NCBI GenBank assembly: GCA_041591915.1
Contig: JBFHRB010000005.1
Coordinates: 1 to 35,188 of the forward strand
Direction of reading: 5' to 3'
Length of the DNA: 35,188 bases
Origin: JBFHRB01 sp041591915
Lineage (GTDB): Bacteria; Actinomycetota; Nitriliruptoria; Nitriliruptorales; Nitriliruptoraceae
The first letter of the stretch is position 1; the number at the start of each line of letters is the position of its first letter. The position numbers were made by a program, and so were the translations under genes. The notes beneath the pieces were generated by a model. That model was not told the DNA's origin. It saw only the letters and a list, made by a program, of their open reading frames with translations, and did not search any database. Of this stretch, positions 17,434-26,389 are shown piece by piece.

Positions 17434-18363
17434 GTGGGCCATGCGGTCGTCGCGCGCGGCCTGGTCAAGCGCTACGGCGCGCTGACGGCGGTCGACGGCA
17501 TCGACCTCGACATCCCCATCGAGGTGTCCTTCGGGATCCTCGGCCCGAACGGGGCGGGCAAGACGACCACGATGCGCATGCTGAGCGCGGCGATCGAGCC
17601 GACCGCCGGCTCGCTCGAGGTCCTCGGGCACGACATCAACCTGACCGCCGAGCAGCGACCGCTCAAGCGACGCATCGGCGTCGTTCCTCAGGGCGACACC
17701 CTCGACAAGGACCTCACGGTCCGCGAGAACCTCATGGCGTACGCGCGGTACCACGACCTGCCGTGGCCACTGGCTCGCCAGCGCGCCGATGAGCTGCTCG
17801 GCTTCGCCCAGCTCGAGCAGCGAGCCGACGCACGGATCGACGAGCTGTCGGGCGGCATGCAACGGCGGCTGCTCATCGCCCGAGCCCTCGTCAGCGATCC
17901 CGAGCTCGTCATCCTCGACGAGCCCACGACCGGGCTGGACCCCCAGGCACGCCACCTCGTGTGGGAGCGGCTGCGCAACCTCCGTCGGCGTGGAACCACG
18001 CTCGTCATCACGACGCACTACATGGACGAGGCGGCCCGGCTGTGCGACGCACTCGTCGTCATGGACCGGGGCCGGATCATCGCCGCGGGCACGCCGACGG
18101 GCCTCATCCGCGATCACGTGCCGCCCCGTGTCACCGAGATCATCGGCGCCGGGGACCTCGAGGACGCCAGCCGCGTCGTCGACGGGATCGCGCAGCGCGT
18201 CGAGATCATCGGTGATCGCGTCGTCGCCTATGGCCGGGACAGCCAGGCGATCAGCGATGCCGTGCGTGCCTCGAGCCTCGACGGGGTGACCCTGCTCGAG
18301 CGCGACGCCACGCTCGAGGACGTCTTCCTGTCCCTCACGGGCCACGTGCTGGTGGAGGACTGA
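17434..18363 (+). CDS. ABC-2-type transporter ATP-binding protein (NodI/DrrA-like)
   Basis: The 309-residue ATPase energises the exporter whose permease follows. It has Walker A GPNGAGKT at residues 37-44, a VVPQGDTLDKDLTVREN Q-loop, the signature LSGGMQRRL, Walker B LVILDEPTTGLD, the switch histidine in TTHYMDEA, and a C-terminal extension of about 80 residues ending LEDVFLSLTG, typical of the NodI/DrrA/CcmA group that exports drugs, polysaccharides or lipids. The GTG at 17434, 2 bases after the cold-shock-like gene, is the only sensible start; translation is probably coupled. The substrate is unknown. Confidence 0.95.
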   Translation: MGHAVVARGLVKRYGALTAVDGIDLDIPIEVSFGILGPNGAGKTTTMRMLSAAIEPTAGSLEVLGHDINLTAEQRPLKRRIGVVPQGDTLDKDLTVRENLMAYARYHDLPWPLARQRADELLGFAQLEQRADARIDELSGGMQRRLLIARALVSDPELVILDEPTTGLDPQARHLVWERLRNLRRRGTTLVITTHYMDEAARLCDALVVMDRGRIIAAGTPTGLIRDHVPPRVTEIIGAGDLEDASRVVDGIAQRVEIIGDRVVAYGRDSQAISDAVRASSLDGVTLLERDATLEDVFLSLTGHVLVED

Positions 18364-18365
18364 CG

Positions 18366-19193
18366 ATGGCCGCGGTCGCCACGGAACCTCGCAGCCGGAA
18401 CACGTTCGTGGACGTCGTCGCCTGGCCCCGGATCTCGGTGCGCTCGGCGTGGCACATGTGGGAGCGCAACTTCATGCGCTTCCGCCGCGGGATCTTCCAG
18501 TACGTGCTGCCGAACTTCCTCGAGCCGATCCTCTACCTCCTCGCGATCGGCCTCGGGCTCGGGCTCTACGTCGGCACGCAGATCCTCGGCGTCGAGTACG
18601 TCGCGTTCCTCGCACCCGGCCTCGCCGCATCGTCGGCCATGTACGGCGCGGTCTTCGAGGTGACGTGGAACTCCTACTTCAAGATGAAGGTCGAGCGGAA
18701 CTACGACTCGGTGATCGCCACCCCGCTCGGTGCCGAGGAGGTCGCGCTGGGCGAGCTCCTCTGGGCGACGACCCGATCCGGCATCTACGGCACCGCGTTC
18801 ACCATCGTCCTGGTGGTGCTCGGGCACGCCGAGTCGTGGCTGGTCGTCTTCTCGCCCCTCGCGCTGCCCCTCATCGGGATGGCGATGGGCGTCATCGGCA
18901 TGTCCTTCACGATCCTCGCCAAGCAGATCGAGTACCTGACCTACTTCTTCAACCTCTTCGTCATCCCGCTCTTCCTGTTCAGCGGGATCTTCTTCCCCGT
19001 CTCCGACCTCCCGGGCTGGGCACGGACGCTCGCGTGGTTCACGCCCCTCCACCACGGAGTCGAGATGAACCGGGCGCTCGTGCTCACCGGTGATGCCGGC
19101 ACGGCAGCCCTCCACGCCCTCTGGCTCGTGGCGTTCATCCTGCTGCTGCTGCCGATACCGATGAACCTCCTCCGACGCTTCCTGCGCGTCTGA
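18366..19193 (+). CDS. ABC-2-type transporter permease (NodJ-like)
   Basis: A 275-residue integral membrane protein with six likely membrane segments. It begins with a cytosolic WERNFMRFRRGIFQYVLPNFLEPILYLLA stretch typical of NodJ/DrrB permeases; the later segments include AFLAPGLAASSAMYGAVFEVTW, FNLFVIPLFLFSGIFFPVSDLP (the ABC-2 signature) and WFTPLHHGVEMNRALVL. The ATG at 18366 is 2 bases after the ATPase stop. Together with the ATPase it should form an exporter of 2+2 subunits. No resistance or polysaccharide genes nearby indicate the cargo. Confidence 0.94.
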   Translation: MAAVATEPRSRNTFVDVVAWPRISVRSAWHMWERNFMRFRRGIFQYVLPNFLEPILYLLAIGLGLGLYVGTQILGVEYVAFLAPGLAASSAMYGAVFEVTWNSYFKMKVERNYDSVIATPLGAEEVALGELLWATTRSGIYGTAFTIVLVVLGHAESWLVVFSPLALPLIGMAMGVIGMSFTILAKQIEYLTYFFNLFVIPLFLFSGIFFPVSDLPGWARTLAWFTPLHHGVEMNRALVLTGDAGTAALHALWLVAFILLLLPIPMNLLRRFLRV

Positions 19194-19251
19194 GGCCACG
19201 GGCTCCAACCGCCCGCCCGTCCGAGAAGGGCTCCTCGGTTCCTGCGCGAGC

Positions 19252-20055
19252 TCAGCCCTCGGCGGAACCGACCTCCTCGAGCACCATCGCGGTCCGCATG
19301 AACAGGGCGCGGGCGGGGGTCGTGCCGTTCTCCTCGGCCCACTGTCGGGTCTCGTCGAGGGTCTCGCGGAGCGCGGCGACCGCCTCGGGCGCGTCGTCCT
19401 CGGCCTCGGTCAGCGCAGCGGCCGCGACGCTGTCCGGGTCGACCTGGATGAGTTCACCGATGAGGTCGCCCTCGTCCTCGGTGTCCCGCCATGCCAACGC
19501 GCAGGCGGCGTTGAAGGCCGGGCTGTCGAAGTCGCCGTCGGCCGTGATGATCGCGAGGTGCATCAGCGCCTTCGCGCTCAGGCGATCGTCGTCGGCAAAG
19601 CGCGCCACGAGCGGCGCGAAGTCACCGAGCGCATCGTCGCCGAACAACGGCGCGTGCAGGCTCAGGTACTTGTTGCGTATGGGCGTGTTGACGTGGACCT
19701 CGAGGTCGTCCGGCAGCTCGCCGTCCGCCTGCCACGCCGCCAACGGCCGCGCGCTCGACCAGTAGGCGGCGGCGTCACCCGCGCGCTCGGACGCACGGTT
19801 GGCGAGCGTCTTCGCCGGGTCCACCGTGTAGCTCACGAGTCCGGCGCCGAACTCCTCGTGCGTGCTCTTCGCGTGGTCCAGGGAGACGAAGCCCGAGACG
19901 CGCTTGCCGTGTGCGTAGCGACCGGGAGCCGCCCGGTCGAAGTCATCGATGGGACCCAGCAGGCCGGACATGTCGGCCCTCGTCCGGAGCCCCTCCTCCT
20001 CGATGAGCGGGAGGCGACGGGGCGGGGTCAGGTGGTAGACGGTCACGCGCGGCAC
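19252..20055 (-). CDS. Hypothetical protein with ADP-ribosyltransferase-like N-terminus
   Basis: A 267-residue soluble protein I cannot name. Its first 85 residues start VTVYHLTPPRRLPLIEEEGL, followed by KRVSGFVSLDHAKS and GLVSYTVDP. A Y-H-x-T, then L-x-x-I-x-x-x-G-L, then a strand with an S is the opening pattern of ART-fold proteins such as DarT and Tpt1/KptA, where the histidine binds NAD. I infer a possible ART fold; the catalytic glutamate cannot be assigned. Residues 150-267 are acidic and helical (LSAKALMHLAIIT, ALRETLDETRQWAEENG). The GTG at 20055 has GAGG at 7-10 bases and TACGCT at 20107-20102 as -10. No antitoxin-like gene is evident. Confidence 0.8.
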   Translation of the reverse strand: MPRVTVYHLTPPRRLPLIEEEGLRTRADMSGLLGPIDDFDRAAPGRYAHGKRVSGFVSLDHAKSTHEEFGAGLVSYTVDPAKTLANRASERAGDAAAYWSSARPLAAWQADGELPDDLEVHVNTPIRNKYLSLHAPLFGDDALGDFAPLVARFADDDRLSAKALMHLAIITADGDFDSPAFNAACALAWRDTEDEGDLIGELIQVDPDSVAAAALTEAEDDAPEAVAALRETLDETRQWAEENGTTPARALFMRTAMVLEEVGSAEG

Positions 20056-20101
20056 GGCAGAACCTCGAGAGATCGCGACGGATGTCGGAGACGGTCGGCG
20101 C

Positions 20102-20107
20102 AGCGTA
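20102..20107 (-). promoter_or_regulatory. Possible -10 for the gene at 19252-20055
   Basis: TACGCT on the minus strand, 46 bases before the GTG at 20055 and 10 bases beyond the stop of the small gene at 20118. It would allow separate transcription of the two. Confidence 0.4.
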
Positions 20108-20117
20108 CCGAGGGCGC

Positions 20118-20333
20118 TCAGCCGTGCCGTTCGAGCTCGGCCTCGAGGCGCTCGAGCTGGGCCTCGGCCTTCTGCATGTTCTCCGTCGCACCGTTGCTGA
20201 TCGCGATGAGGCGGCGCTGCCAGCCGGCTCGCTTCTCACCGTGGACGTTGGCGTCGCCGATCCGCTCGCGCGCGAGCTTCAGCCGTTCGTTGAACGCGAG
20301 GAAGCGTTGGGCGTCCATGGTCCCATCCGACAT
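20118..20333 (-). CDS. Small helical protein of unknown function
   Basis: A 71-residue hydrophilic protein. Residues about 6-22 (DAQRFLAFNERLKLARERIG) and 45-70 (ATENMQKAEAQLERLEAELERHG) are predicted helices, the second with heptad-like leucines, suggesting a coiled coil. No known family is recognised. Starts at ATG 20333 or 20318 are both possible; the first has GGGAG at about 11 bases and TTACGCT further upstream. The gene lies 62 bases before the ART-like gene on the same strand and is divergent from the tandem GNAT gene. Coding seems real from codon use. Confidence 0.65.
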   Translation of the reverse strand: MSDGTMDAQRFLAFNERLKLARERIGDANVHGEKRAGWQRRLIAISNGATENMQKAEAQLERLEAELERHG

Positions 20334-20400
20334 AGCCTCGGCTCCCTCGACCAGCTCCCCGCTGGCGCACGGACGCAAGCGTAACCCGCCCGGGAGTCCG

Positions 20401-21402
20401 ATGACCGACCTGCCGCCGCCGCCCGGCTTCGCCGCGCGTCGGCCGACGTGGGACGACCTCGACGACGTCGCGGCCCTGTACGAGGCCGTCGCCCACGACG
20501 TCGAGCCCGACGCACAGGCGGCGGGCCGTGCCGCACAGGACCTGCGGACGAGCTGGGTGGAGGCCCCACCGTTCGACGACGCCCTCCTCGCGGAGCCCCG
20601 GGATCGTCCCGGCACCATCGCGGCCTACGCGGCCTTCCACGAGGATCGTGACCCGTGGACGGGCGAGCTCGACCTCTACATCGAGGCCCTGGTCCACCCC
20701 GATCACCGCGACCGCGGGCTGGCGACGTGGCTCCTCGCGCGCGCGGTCCGCCGCTCGAGGCGCGCCGCACCCGGCACGACGGTCGACCTCCGGACGCTCG
20801 TCCGCGATGCCGACGAGCAGGCTCGCGCGTGGTACGCGCGCCGCGGGTTCCGACCGCAGCGCCACCTCCTGACGATGCACCTCGAACTCGGGGCGGGCCA
20901 CCCGACGCCGATGTGGCCAGCGGGGGTGCGCTGCCGCGCGTACGACCCGCAGGCCGACGCACGCGCCCTGTGGGCCGTCCTCCAGCGTTCCTTCGAGCGA
21001 CGTTGGGACCACGACCACCTCGACTTCCCGGACTGGCGCCACGTGAAGATCGACCGGTACGAGGACTTCGACCCCTCGTTGGTCCTCCTGGCCGAGGTCG
21101 ACGGGGGCGATGCCGGCGAGGTCATCGGGGCCGCGCTCTGCCGGCCGTCCCTGCCCGAGCGTCCGGGCTGGGGCCGCATCGAGGACCTCGGCGTCCATCC
21201 ACGCTGGCAGCGGAAGGGGGTCGCCGGCGCCCTGCTGCGCGAGGCCTTCACGCGGTTCGCGAGCCGCGGCTACCGGGGCGTCGCACTCGACATCGACGAG
21301 GTGGACCTCGCCTCCGGTGTCCTCACCCTCTACGAGCGAGCCGGGATGCGGGTGGCGCACCGCGAGGACGTGTACGTCCTCGAGGTTCAGCCCGACGGCT
21401 GA
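20401..21402 (+). CDS. Tandem-GNAT acetyltransferase (MshD-like layout)
   Basis: A 333-residue protein with two GNAT domains. Domain 1 (about 1-165) has the acetyl-CoA loop HPDHRDRGLATWLL and the end ARAWYARRGFRPQRHLLTM. Domain 2 (about 175-330) has IEDLGVHPRWQRKGVAGALL and VLTLYERAGMRVAHREDVYVLEV. Tandem GNATs of this size include mycothiol synthase MshD, but the sequence seen here is not enough to claim that reaction. The ATG at 20401 has GGGAG six bases upstream. The stop is 3 bases before the convergent zinc-ribbon gene's stop. Confidence 0.88.
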   Translation: MTDLPPPPGFAARRPTWDDLDDVAALYEAVAHDVEPDAQAAGRAAQDLRTSWVEAPPFDDALLAEPRDRPGTIAAYAAFHEDRDPWTGELDLYIEALVHPDHRDRGLATWLLARAVRRSRRAAPGTTVDLRTLVRDADEQARAWYARRGFRPQRHLLTMHLELGAGHPTPMWPAGVRCRAYDPQADARALWAVLQRSFERRWDHDHLDFPDWRHVKIDRYEDFDPSLVLLAEVDGGDAGEVIGAALCRPSLPERPGWGRIEDLGVHPRWQRKGVAGALLREAFTRFASRGYRGVALDIDEVDLASGVLTLYERAGMRVAHREDVYVLEVQPDG

Positions 21403-21405
21403 CGT

Positions 21406-21768
21406 TCAGTCGATGAGCTGGCGGAGCCGCTCGAACCAGTCGTCGGAGTCCAGGAGGCGGTGGAACTCGATCACGTCGTCGGCGGTGAAGTCCGGCGCGA
21501 CGTCGATGCCCTCGGCGACCGTCGGCGCGGGTGGCGACCACGCGGCGAAGCGCGAGCCCTCCGGCACCACGCCCGCTGCGAGGAGCAGCTCGGCAGCGAT
21601 CGAGTCGGCCTGGCGGTGGCCGTGCTGGCCGCACGCGGTGCAGTGGAAGCCGTAGCGCCCGCCGTCCAGCGCGGTCTCCTCGTTCCACTCCAACCGGAGT
21701 GTGACCTGGGCCGGGCGCAGGTCGTGCGCCGTCCCACACCGTGAGCAGGTGGTCCTGATGAGTGCCAT
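21406..21768 (-). CDS. Zinc-ribbon protein of unknown function
   Basis: A 120-residue protein with CSRCGTAHDLRPAQVTL near the N-terminus and FHCTACGQHGHRQ around residue 42, two CxxC knuckles that should hold one zinc. The remainder (DFTADDVIEFHRLLDSDDWFERLRQLID) is helical and acidic. Similar short zinc-ribbon proteins with a helical tail occur widely in actinobacteria without assigned function; nucleic-acid or protein contact is possible. The ATG at 21768 is preceded by AAGGAGG at 7 bases, one of the best sites in the window, and fixes the start. Confidence 0.82.
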   Translation of the reverse strand: MALIRTTCSRCGTAHDLRPAQVTLRLEWNEETALDGGRYGFHCTACGQHGHRQADSIAAELLLAAGVVPEGSRFAAWSPPAPTVAEGIDVAPDFTADDVIEFHRLLDSDDWFERLRQLID

Positions 21769-21935
21769 CGTCCGCCTCCTTCCGGCTCCTGGAACAGCGG
21801 CCTCACCAGTAAGACGCAGCCGACGGCCCCATGGATGCGGCTCGACCCTGTCCGGGCGACCACATCCGGACATCCATGAGCCCCGGCCACCACCGAACGG
21901 ACGGGGCGCACCCCCGCCACACGGCCATGGCCGGC

Positions 21936-23180
21936 TCAGACGGGCGGCGTTCCCGGTACCGGCTCGAGGTCACCGTCGCCGAGCGCCGGATCCGCGGCAT
22001 CGGCGGCGTCGACGTCGTCACGCCGGATGCCGAGCACGAACAGGATCGCGTCGAGGTACGGCACCGTCAGCGACGTGTCCGCGACCTCTCGCAGGACCGG
22101 CTTGGCGTTGAAGGCGATGCCCAGCCCCGCCTTCGCGAGCATCTCGAGGTCGTTCGCCCCGTCGCCGACGGCGACGGTCTGCTCCAGCGGCACGCCCTCT
22201 CGCTCGGCGATCTCGACGAGCAGGTCCGCCTTGCGCTGGCGGTCGACGATCGGGCCCACGACCTTGCCGGTGAGCCGGCCATCCTCGATCTCGAGCTCGT
22301 TGGCGAAGGCGTGGTCGAGTCCGAGCTCCGCCTTGAGCGAATCGGTCAACGCGGTGAACCCGCCCGACACGATCGCGATCCGGAACCCGAGGCGACGGAG
22401 CGTGCGCACGAACGTGCGCGCACCGGGGGTGAGCCGCATGCGGTCGCGGACCCGCTCGATGGCCGCCTCGTCGAGGCCCGCGAGCATCGCGACGCGTTCG
22501 TGCAGCGCCTGTTCGAAGTCGAGCTCGCCCTGCATCGCGCGGTCGGTGATGGCCCGGACCTCGTCGACCCGGCCCGCCTCCTCGGCGAGGAGGTCGATGA
22601 CCTCGTCCTGGATGAGCGTCGAGTCGACGTCGAGGACCACGAGGCGCTTCGCCCGGCGCTCGAGGCCCTCACGTTCGATGGCGACGTCGATCTGGTGCTC
22701 GGCGGCGGCTGCGACGAGCCGCGCCCGCATGTCGGCGAGGTCGCCGTCGACGACGACGAACTCGAACGAGACGACCGGGTAGCGCGCCAGGCGCAGGATG
22801 CGGTCGATGTTGCCGCCGCCGGCGGCGATGGCCTCGGTCACCCCGGCCAGCGCAGCCGGGAGCAGCGCAGGGTTGCCGATCGCCGTGACGGCGAAGCGCG
22901 GCAGTCCGGCACGCGCCGAGTGGTCCTCGACCACCTCGAAGTCGACCTGGAGCCCGCGCTCCCACCCGAAGAACAGCAGGTCCTTCAGGACGGTGTCGCC
23001 GCTGCCGTCCTCCGGGGAGCCGATCAGGATGTCCAGCGTCAGGCGCTCGCGAACGACGACCTGCTCCATGTCGAAGACCGCGATGCCGCCGCGGGCCATG
23101 ATGCTGAGGAGCCCGGCGGTGATCCCGGGCTCGTCCCGTCCGGACACCCGGACGAGGATGGTGCGACCATCTGCCATCAT
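21936..23180 (-). CDS. serB: Phosphoserine phosphatase SerB with N-terminal ACT domains
   Basis: SerB releases phosphate from phosphoserine, the last step of serine synthesis. The 414-residue protein has an ACT region over residues 1-170 (ILVRVSGRDEPGITAGLLSIM first, then FAVTAIGNPALLPAALAGV), likely binding serine for feedback, and a HAD phosphatase from 180: catalytic aspartates D184 and D186 in LDVDSTLI, the SGGF motif, the lysine of DRQRKADLL and VGDGANDLEMLAKAGLGIAFNAKP. About 30 C-terminal residues are an acidic Asp/Ala/Pro tail. The first of two ATG codons (23180) is used because TACGCT lies 7 bases upstream and no ribosome site exists, suggesting a leaderless mRNA. Confidence 0.96.
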   Translation of the reverse strand: MMADGRTILVRVSGRDEPGITAGLLSIMARGGIAVFDMEQVVVRERLTLDILIGSPEDGSGDTVLKDLLFFGWERGLQVDFEVVEDHSARAGLPRFAVTAIGNPALLPAALAGVTEAIAAGGGNIDRILRLARYPVVSFEFVVVDGDLADMRARLVAAAAEHQIDVAIEREGLERRAKRLVVLDVDSTLIQDEVIDLLAEEAGRVDEVRAITDRAMQGELDFEQALHERVAMLAGLDEAAIERVRDRMRLTPGARTFVRTLRRLGFRIAIVSGGFTALTDSLKAELGLDHAFANELEIEDGRLTGKVVGPIVDRQRKADLLVEIAEREGVPLEQTVAVGDGANDLEMLAKAGLGIAFNAKPVLREVADTSLTVPYLDAILFVLGIRRDDVDAADAADPALGDGDLEPVPGTPPV

Positions 23181-23187
23181 CGCGCGC

Positions 23188-23193
23188 AGCGTA
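23188..23193 (-). promoter_or_regulatory. Possible -10 of a leaderless serB transcript
   Basis: TACGCT on the minus strand, seven bases before the serB ATG, with no ribosome binding site between. It faces away from the dapC -10 at 23310. Confidence 0.5.
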
Positions 23194-23309
23194 CTGGCCG
23201 GCCCCGGGCCGACCTGACAGGCGAGGTGCGTCGTGCGTCAGGTCCGGGCCGAGCCTCGGGCCGGCGCCGGAGCGCCGGGGACGCAGGCTGAGCCGGCCGC
23301 ACGACGTCG

Positions 23310-23315
23310 TAGAGT
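23310..23315 (+). promoter_or_regulatory. Possible -10 of a leaderless dapC transcript
   Basis: TAGAGT followed by seven bases and the dapC ATG. No ribosome site is present. CTGAGC lies 16 bases upstream as a poor -35. Confidence 0.5.
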
Positions 23316-23322
23316 GCGCGCC

Positions 23323-24498
23323 ATGGTGACCTCGAACCCGGCCTTCGAGCAGCTCGGCGGCTACCCGCTCGCCCGGCTGCAGGACCTCGCGCGCGAGATG
23401 CGTGCGAGCGGCGAGACCGTGCACGACTTCGCGATCGGTGACCCGGACGAGCCGACCCCCGAGTTCATCCGACAGGCGCTGATCGACGCCCTCGACCCGG
23501 TGAGCAACTACCCCACCGCCGCGGGGCCCCGCGAGCTGCGGGAGGCGATCGCTGGCTGGCTCGCCCGTCGGCACGGTGTCGACGTCGACCCCGACGCCCA
23601 CGTCCTCCCGAGCGCCGGGAGCAAGGAGGGCATCTTCCACCTGCCGCTCGCCGTCATCGACCCGAACGGGCCGAAGCGGCACGTCGTCTGGGGCGACCCG
23701 GGCTACCCGGTCTACGGCCGCGGCGCGCTGTTCGCCGGCGGCGTCAGCGACCCCATCGCGCTGACCGATGACGACGGCTGGCGACTGGAGCTCGCGGAGC
23801 TGCAGCCCGCCCGGCTCGACCGGACGGCGATCGCGTGGGCGAACTACCCGCACAACCCGACAGGGGCGACGGTCGACGCCGACTACTACCGCCGCCAGAT
23901 CGCCACCGCCCGCGAGCACGACGTCCTGTTCTGCTCCGACGAGTGCTACCAGGAGATCTGGTTCGACCAGCCCGCCCCGTCGGCCCTCGAGGCCACCGAC
24001 GGCGACCTCAGCGGCGTCCTGGCGTTCATCAGCCTCTCGAAGCGGTCGGGCATGACCGGCTACCGCTGCGGCGCGATGGTGGGCGACCCCGAGTTGATCC
24101 GACGGCTGCGGGTGCTGCGCCCCAACATCGGCACCGCCAGCCCGGACTTCGTCTCGGCCGCCGCCGCCGCGGCGTGGAGCGAGCAGTCACACGTCGACGA
24201 CCGCCGGGAGATCTTCCGCTCCAAGCGCGAGATCGTCCTCGGCTTCCTGCGCGAACGAGGCTTCGAGGTGAGCGGCAGCGAGGCAACCTTCTACGTCTGG
24301 TTCCGGGCGCCCGGAGGAGACGACATGGCCTACGCCGAGGCCCTGCTCCCGGAGGGCATCGTCGCTTCGCCGGGCCGCTCGTTCGGCGACGCCGGCACGG
24401 GCTGGATGCGCCTCGCACTGGTCCCGACGGTCGAGGGCTGCCGCGACGCCGTTGCCGCGTGGGGCGACGCGATCGACGCCGGGCGACTGCCTGCCTAG
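23323..24498 (+). CDS. dapC: Succinyldiaminopimelate transaminase (class I/II aminotransferase)
   Basis: DapC forms N-succinyl-L,L-diaminopimelate in lysine and peptidoglycan precursor synthesis. The 391-residue fold-type I PLP enzyme shows FAIGDPDEPTPEFI at the N-terminus, YPTAAGPRELREAIAGWL, the PLP contacts NYPHNPTGA (174-182) and SDECYQEIWF, and the Schiff-base lysine K240 in SLSKRSGMTGYRCG. Assignment to DapC rather than another aminotransferase rests on resemblance to actinobacterial DapC and on dapD and dapE lying 1 kb downstream in the same direction. The ATG at 23323 is the family start. Its TAG stop is shared with the convergent PopT gene through CTAG. Confidence 0.9.
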   Translation: MVTSNPAFEQLGGYPLARLQDLAREMRASGETVHDFAIGDPDEPTPEFIRQALIDALDPVSNYPTAAGPRELREAIAGWLARRHGVDVDPDAHVLPSAGSKEGIFHLPLAVIDPNGPKRHVVWGDPGYPVYGRGALFAGGVSDPIALTDDDGWRLELAELQPARLDRTAIAWANYPHNPTGATVDADYYRRQIATAREHDVLFCSDECYQEIWFDQPAPSALEATDGDLSGVLAFISLSKRSGMTGYRCGAMVGDPELIRRLRVLRPNIGTASPDFVSAAAAAAWSEQSHVDDRREIFRSKREIVLGFLRERGFEVSGSEATFYVWFRAPGGDDMAYAEALLPEGIVASPGRSFGDAGTGWMRLALVPTVEGCRDAVAAWGDAIDAGRLPA

Positions 24499-25421
24499 TC
24501 GGCCGCCGCCACATCGCCCGGGTGCACGGTGGCCTCGGCCCCCAACTCGCGCCGCCGGATGACCGTGCCGCCGACGACCATGATCGCGGCCGCGACACCC
24601 GCGAGGCCGACGGCCAGGGTGACCTCGCCACCGACCGGCGCGCCGAGCCGGACGTCCTCGATCCCACCGAGGTCGTGGGGCCAGGGCCACAGCACGCGCA
24701 GGGAGCCGACCATGAGGCCCACCAGGGATGCCAGCACGAGGTCGTGGTAGCGGTCGAGCAGCCAGTTGAGCGCCGTGGAGAACAGCGCCAGGCCCACGGT
24801 CGCGCCGAGGCCGACCGTGGCGATCAGCGGCAGGTCCCGGCCCGAGATCGCACCGATGACCTCCTCGTACATCCCGAGCATCACGAGGATGAACGACCCC
24901 GAGATGCCGGGCAGGATCATCGCGCACACCGCCAGGGCCCCCGACCCGAACGCGACCAGCAGCGAGGCGTCCTCCACCGGTGTCCCGCGGAGTCCGAGGG
25001 CGAGGAAGGCGATCAGCGCCACGGCCCCCGCGAGCGGGTAGAGCACGGGGCGCGGGTCCTTGAGGTAGCCCCAGGCCACCGGCACCGAGCCGAGGATGAG
25101 GCCGAAGAAGACCGCGGACATCCCCACCGGGGACGTCTCGAGCAGGTGCTCCAGCCCTCGCGACAGGGCCAGGATCGCCGTCAGGATGCCCGCGAGGAGC
25201 GGGAGCAGGAACCACCAGTCGACCTCGCGCAGCGCCGCGATGCCGCCGCGGAGGTCCAGGCGGACGAGCCGCCCCAGCGCGTGGGCGCCCTGCCGGATCG
25301 CCGCGACCAGGCGCTCGTAGATCCCGAGCACCAGCGCCATGGTCCCCCCGCTGACCCCGGGCACGAGATCGGCCGTGCCCATGACGAAGCCCCGGGCGAC
25401 CTGGCTGAGTGGCTCTCTCAC
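24495..25421 (-). CDS. popT: DUF368 membrane protein, candidate undecaprenyl phosphate translocase PopT
   Basis: The 308-residue protein is an integral membrane protein of the DUF368 family, members of which (Vibrio cholerae, Staphylococcus aureus) recycle undecaprenyl phosphate across the membrane for wall synthesis. It shows the paired family motifs ADLVPGVSGGTMALVLGIYERLV near the N-terminus and MILPGISGSFILVMLGMYEEVIG in the middle, an internal repeat of the fold, and 8-10 hydrophobic segments. The GTG at 25421 is preceded by GGAGAGG, and a longer start would add an arginine-rich leader. TACCGT at 25475-25470 may be its -10. It lies between dapC and dapD but is transcribed the opposite way; all three serve cell wall precursors. 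Confidence 0.88.
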   Translation of the reverse strand: MREPLSQVARGFVMGTADLVPGVSGGTMALVLGIYERLVAAIRQGAHALGRLVRLDLRGGIAALREVDWWFLLPLLAGILTAILALSRGLEHLLETSPVGMSAVFFGLILGSVPVAWGYLKDPRPVLYPLAGAVALIAFLALGLRGTPVEDASLLVAFGSGALAVCAMILPGISGSFILVMLGMYEEVIGAISGRDLPLIATVGLGATVGLALFSTALNWLLDRYHDLVLASLVGLMVGSLRVLWPWPHDLGGIEDVRLGAPVGGEVTLAVGLAGVAAAIMVVGGTVIRRRELGAEATVHPGDVAAAD

Positions 25422-25469
25422 GTTGCGGTGCCTCTCCGAGCGGTCCGGGCTTGGGTCCGACGACGCCGG

Positions 25470-25534
25470 ACGGTACCGACCACCGCCGACCGTCCGGAAG
25501 CAGCTACCTCGGCGGAGGGCCACCCTCCTACGCT
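25470..25534. promoter_or_regulatory. Divergent promoter region, popT and dapD
   Basis: TACCGT (25475-25470, minus, towards popT) and TACGCT (25529-25534, plus, towards dapD) lie back to back within 65 bases. The dapD site leaves a leader of about 30 bases that includes AGGAGA. Confidence 0.4.
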
Positions 25535-25567
25535 GCCGGCCGCACCCACCCCCAGGAGACGGCGCCC

Positions 25568-26385
<818 letters not shown>

Positions 26386-26389
<4 letters not shown>

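Noticed and set aside
20401..21402. Mycothiol synthase MshD
   Set aside because: Layout and length agree, but tandem GNATs are diverse and no other mycothiol gene is here.
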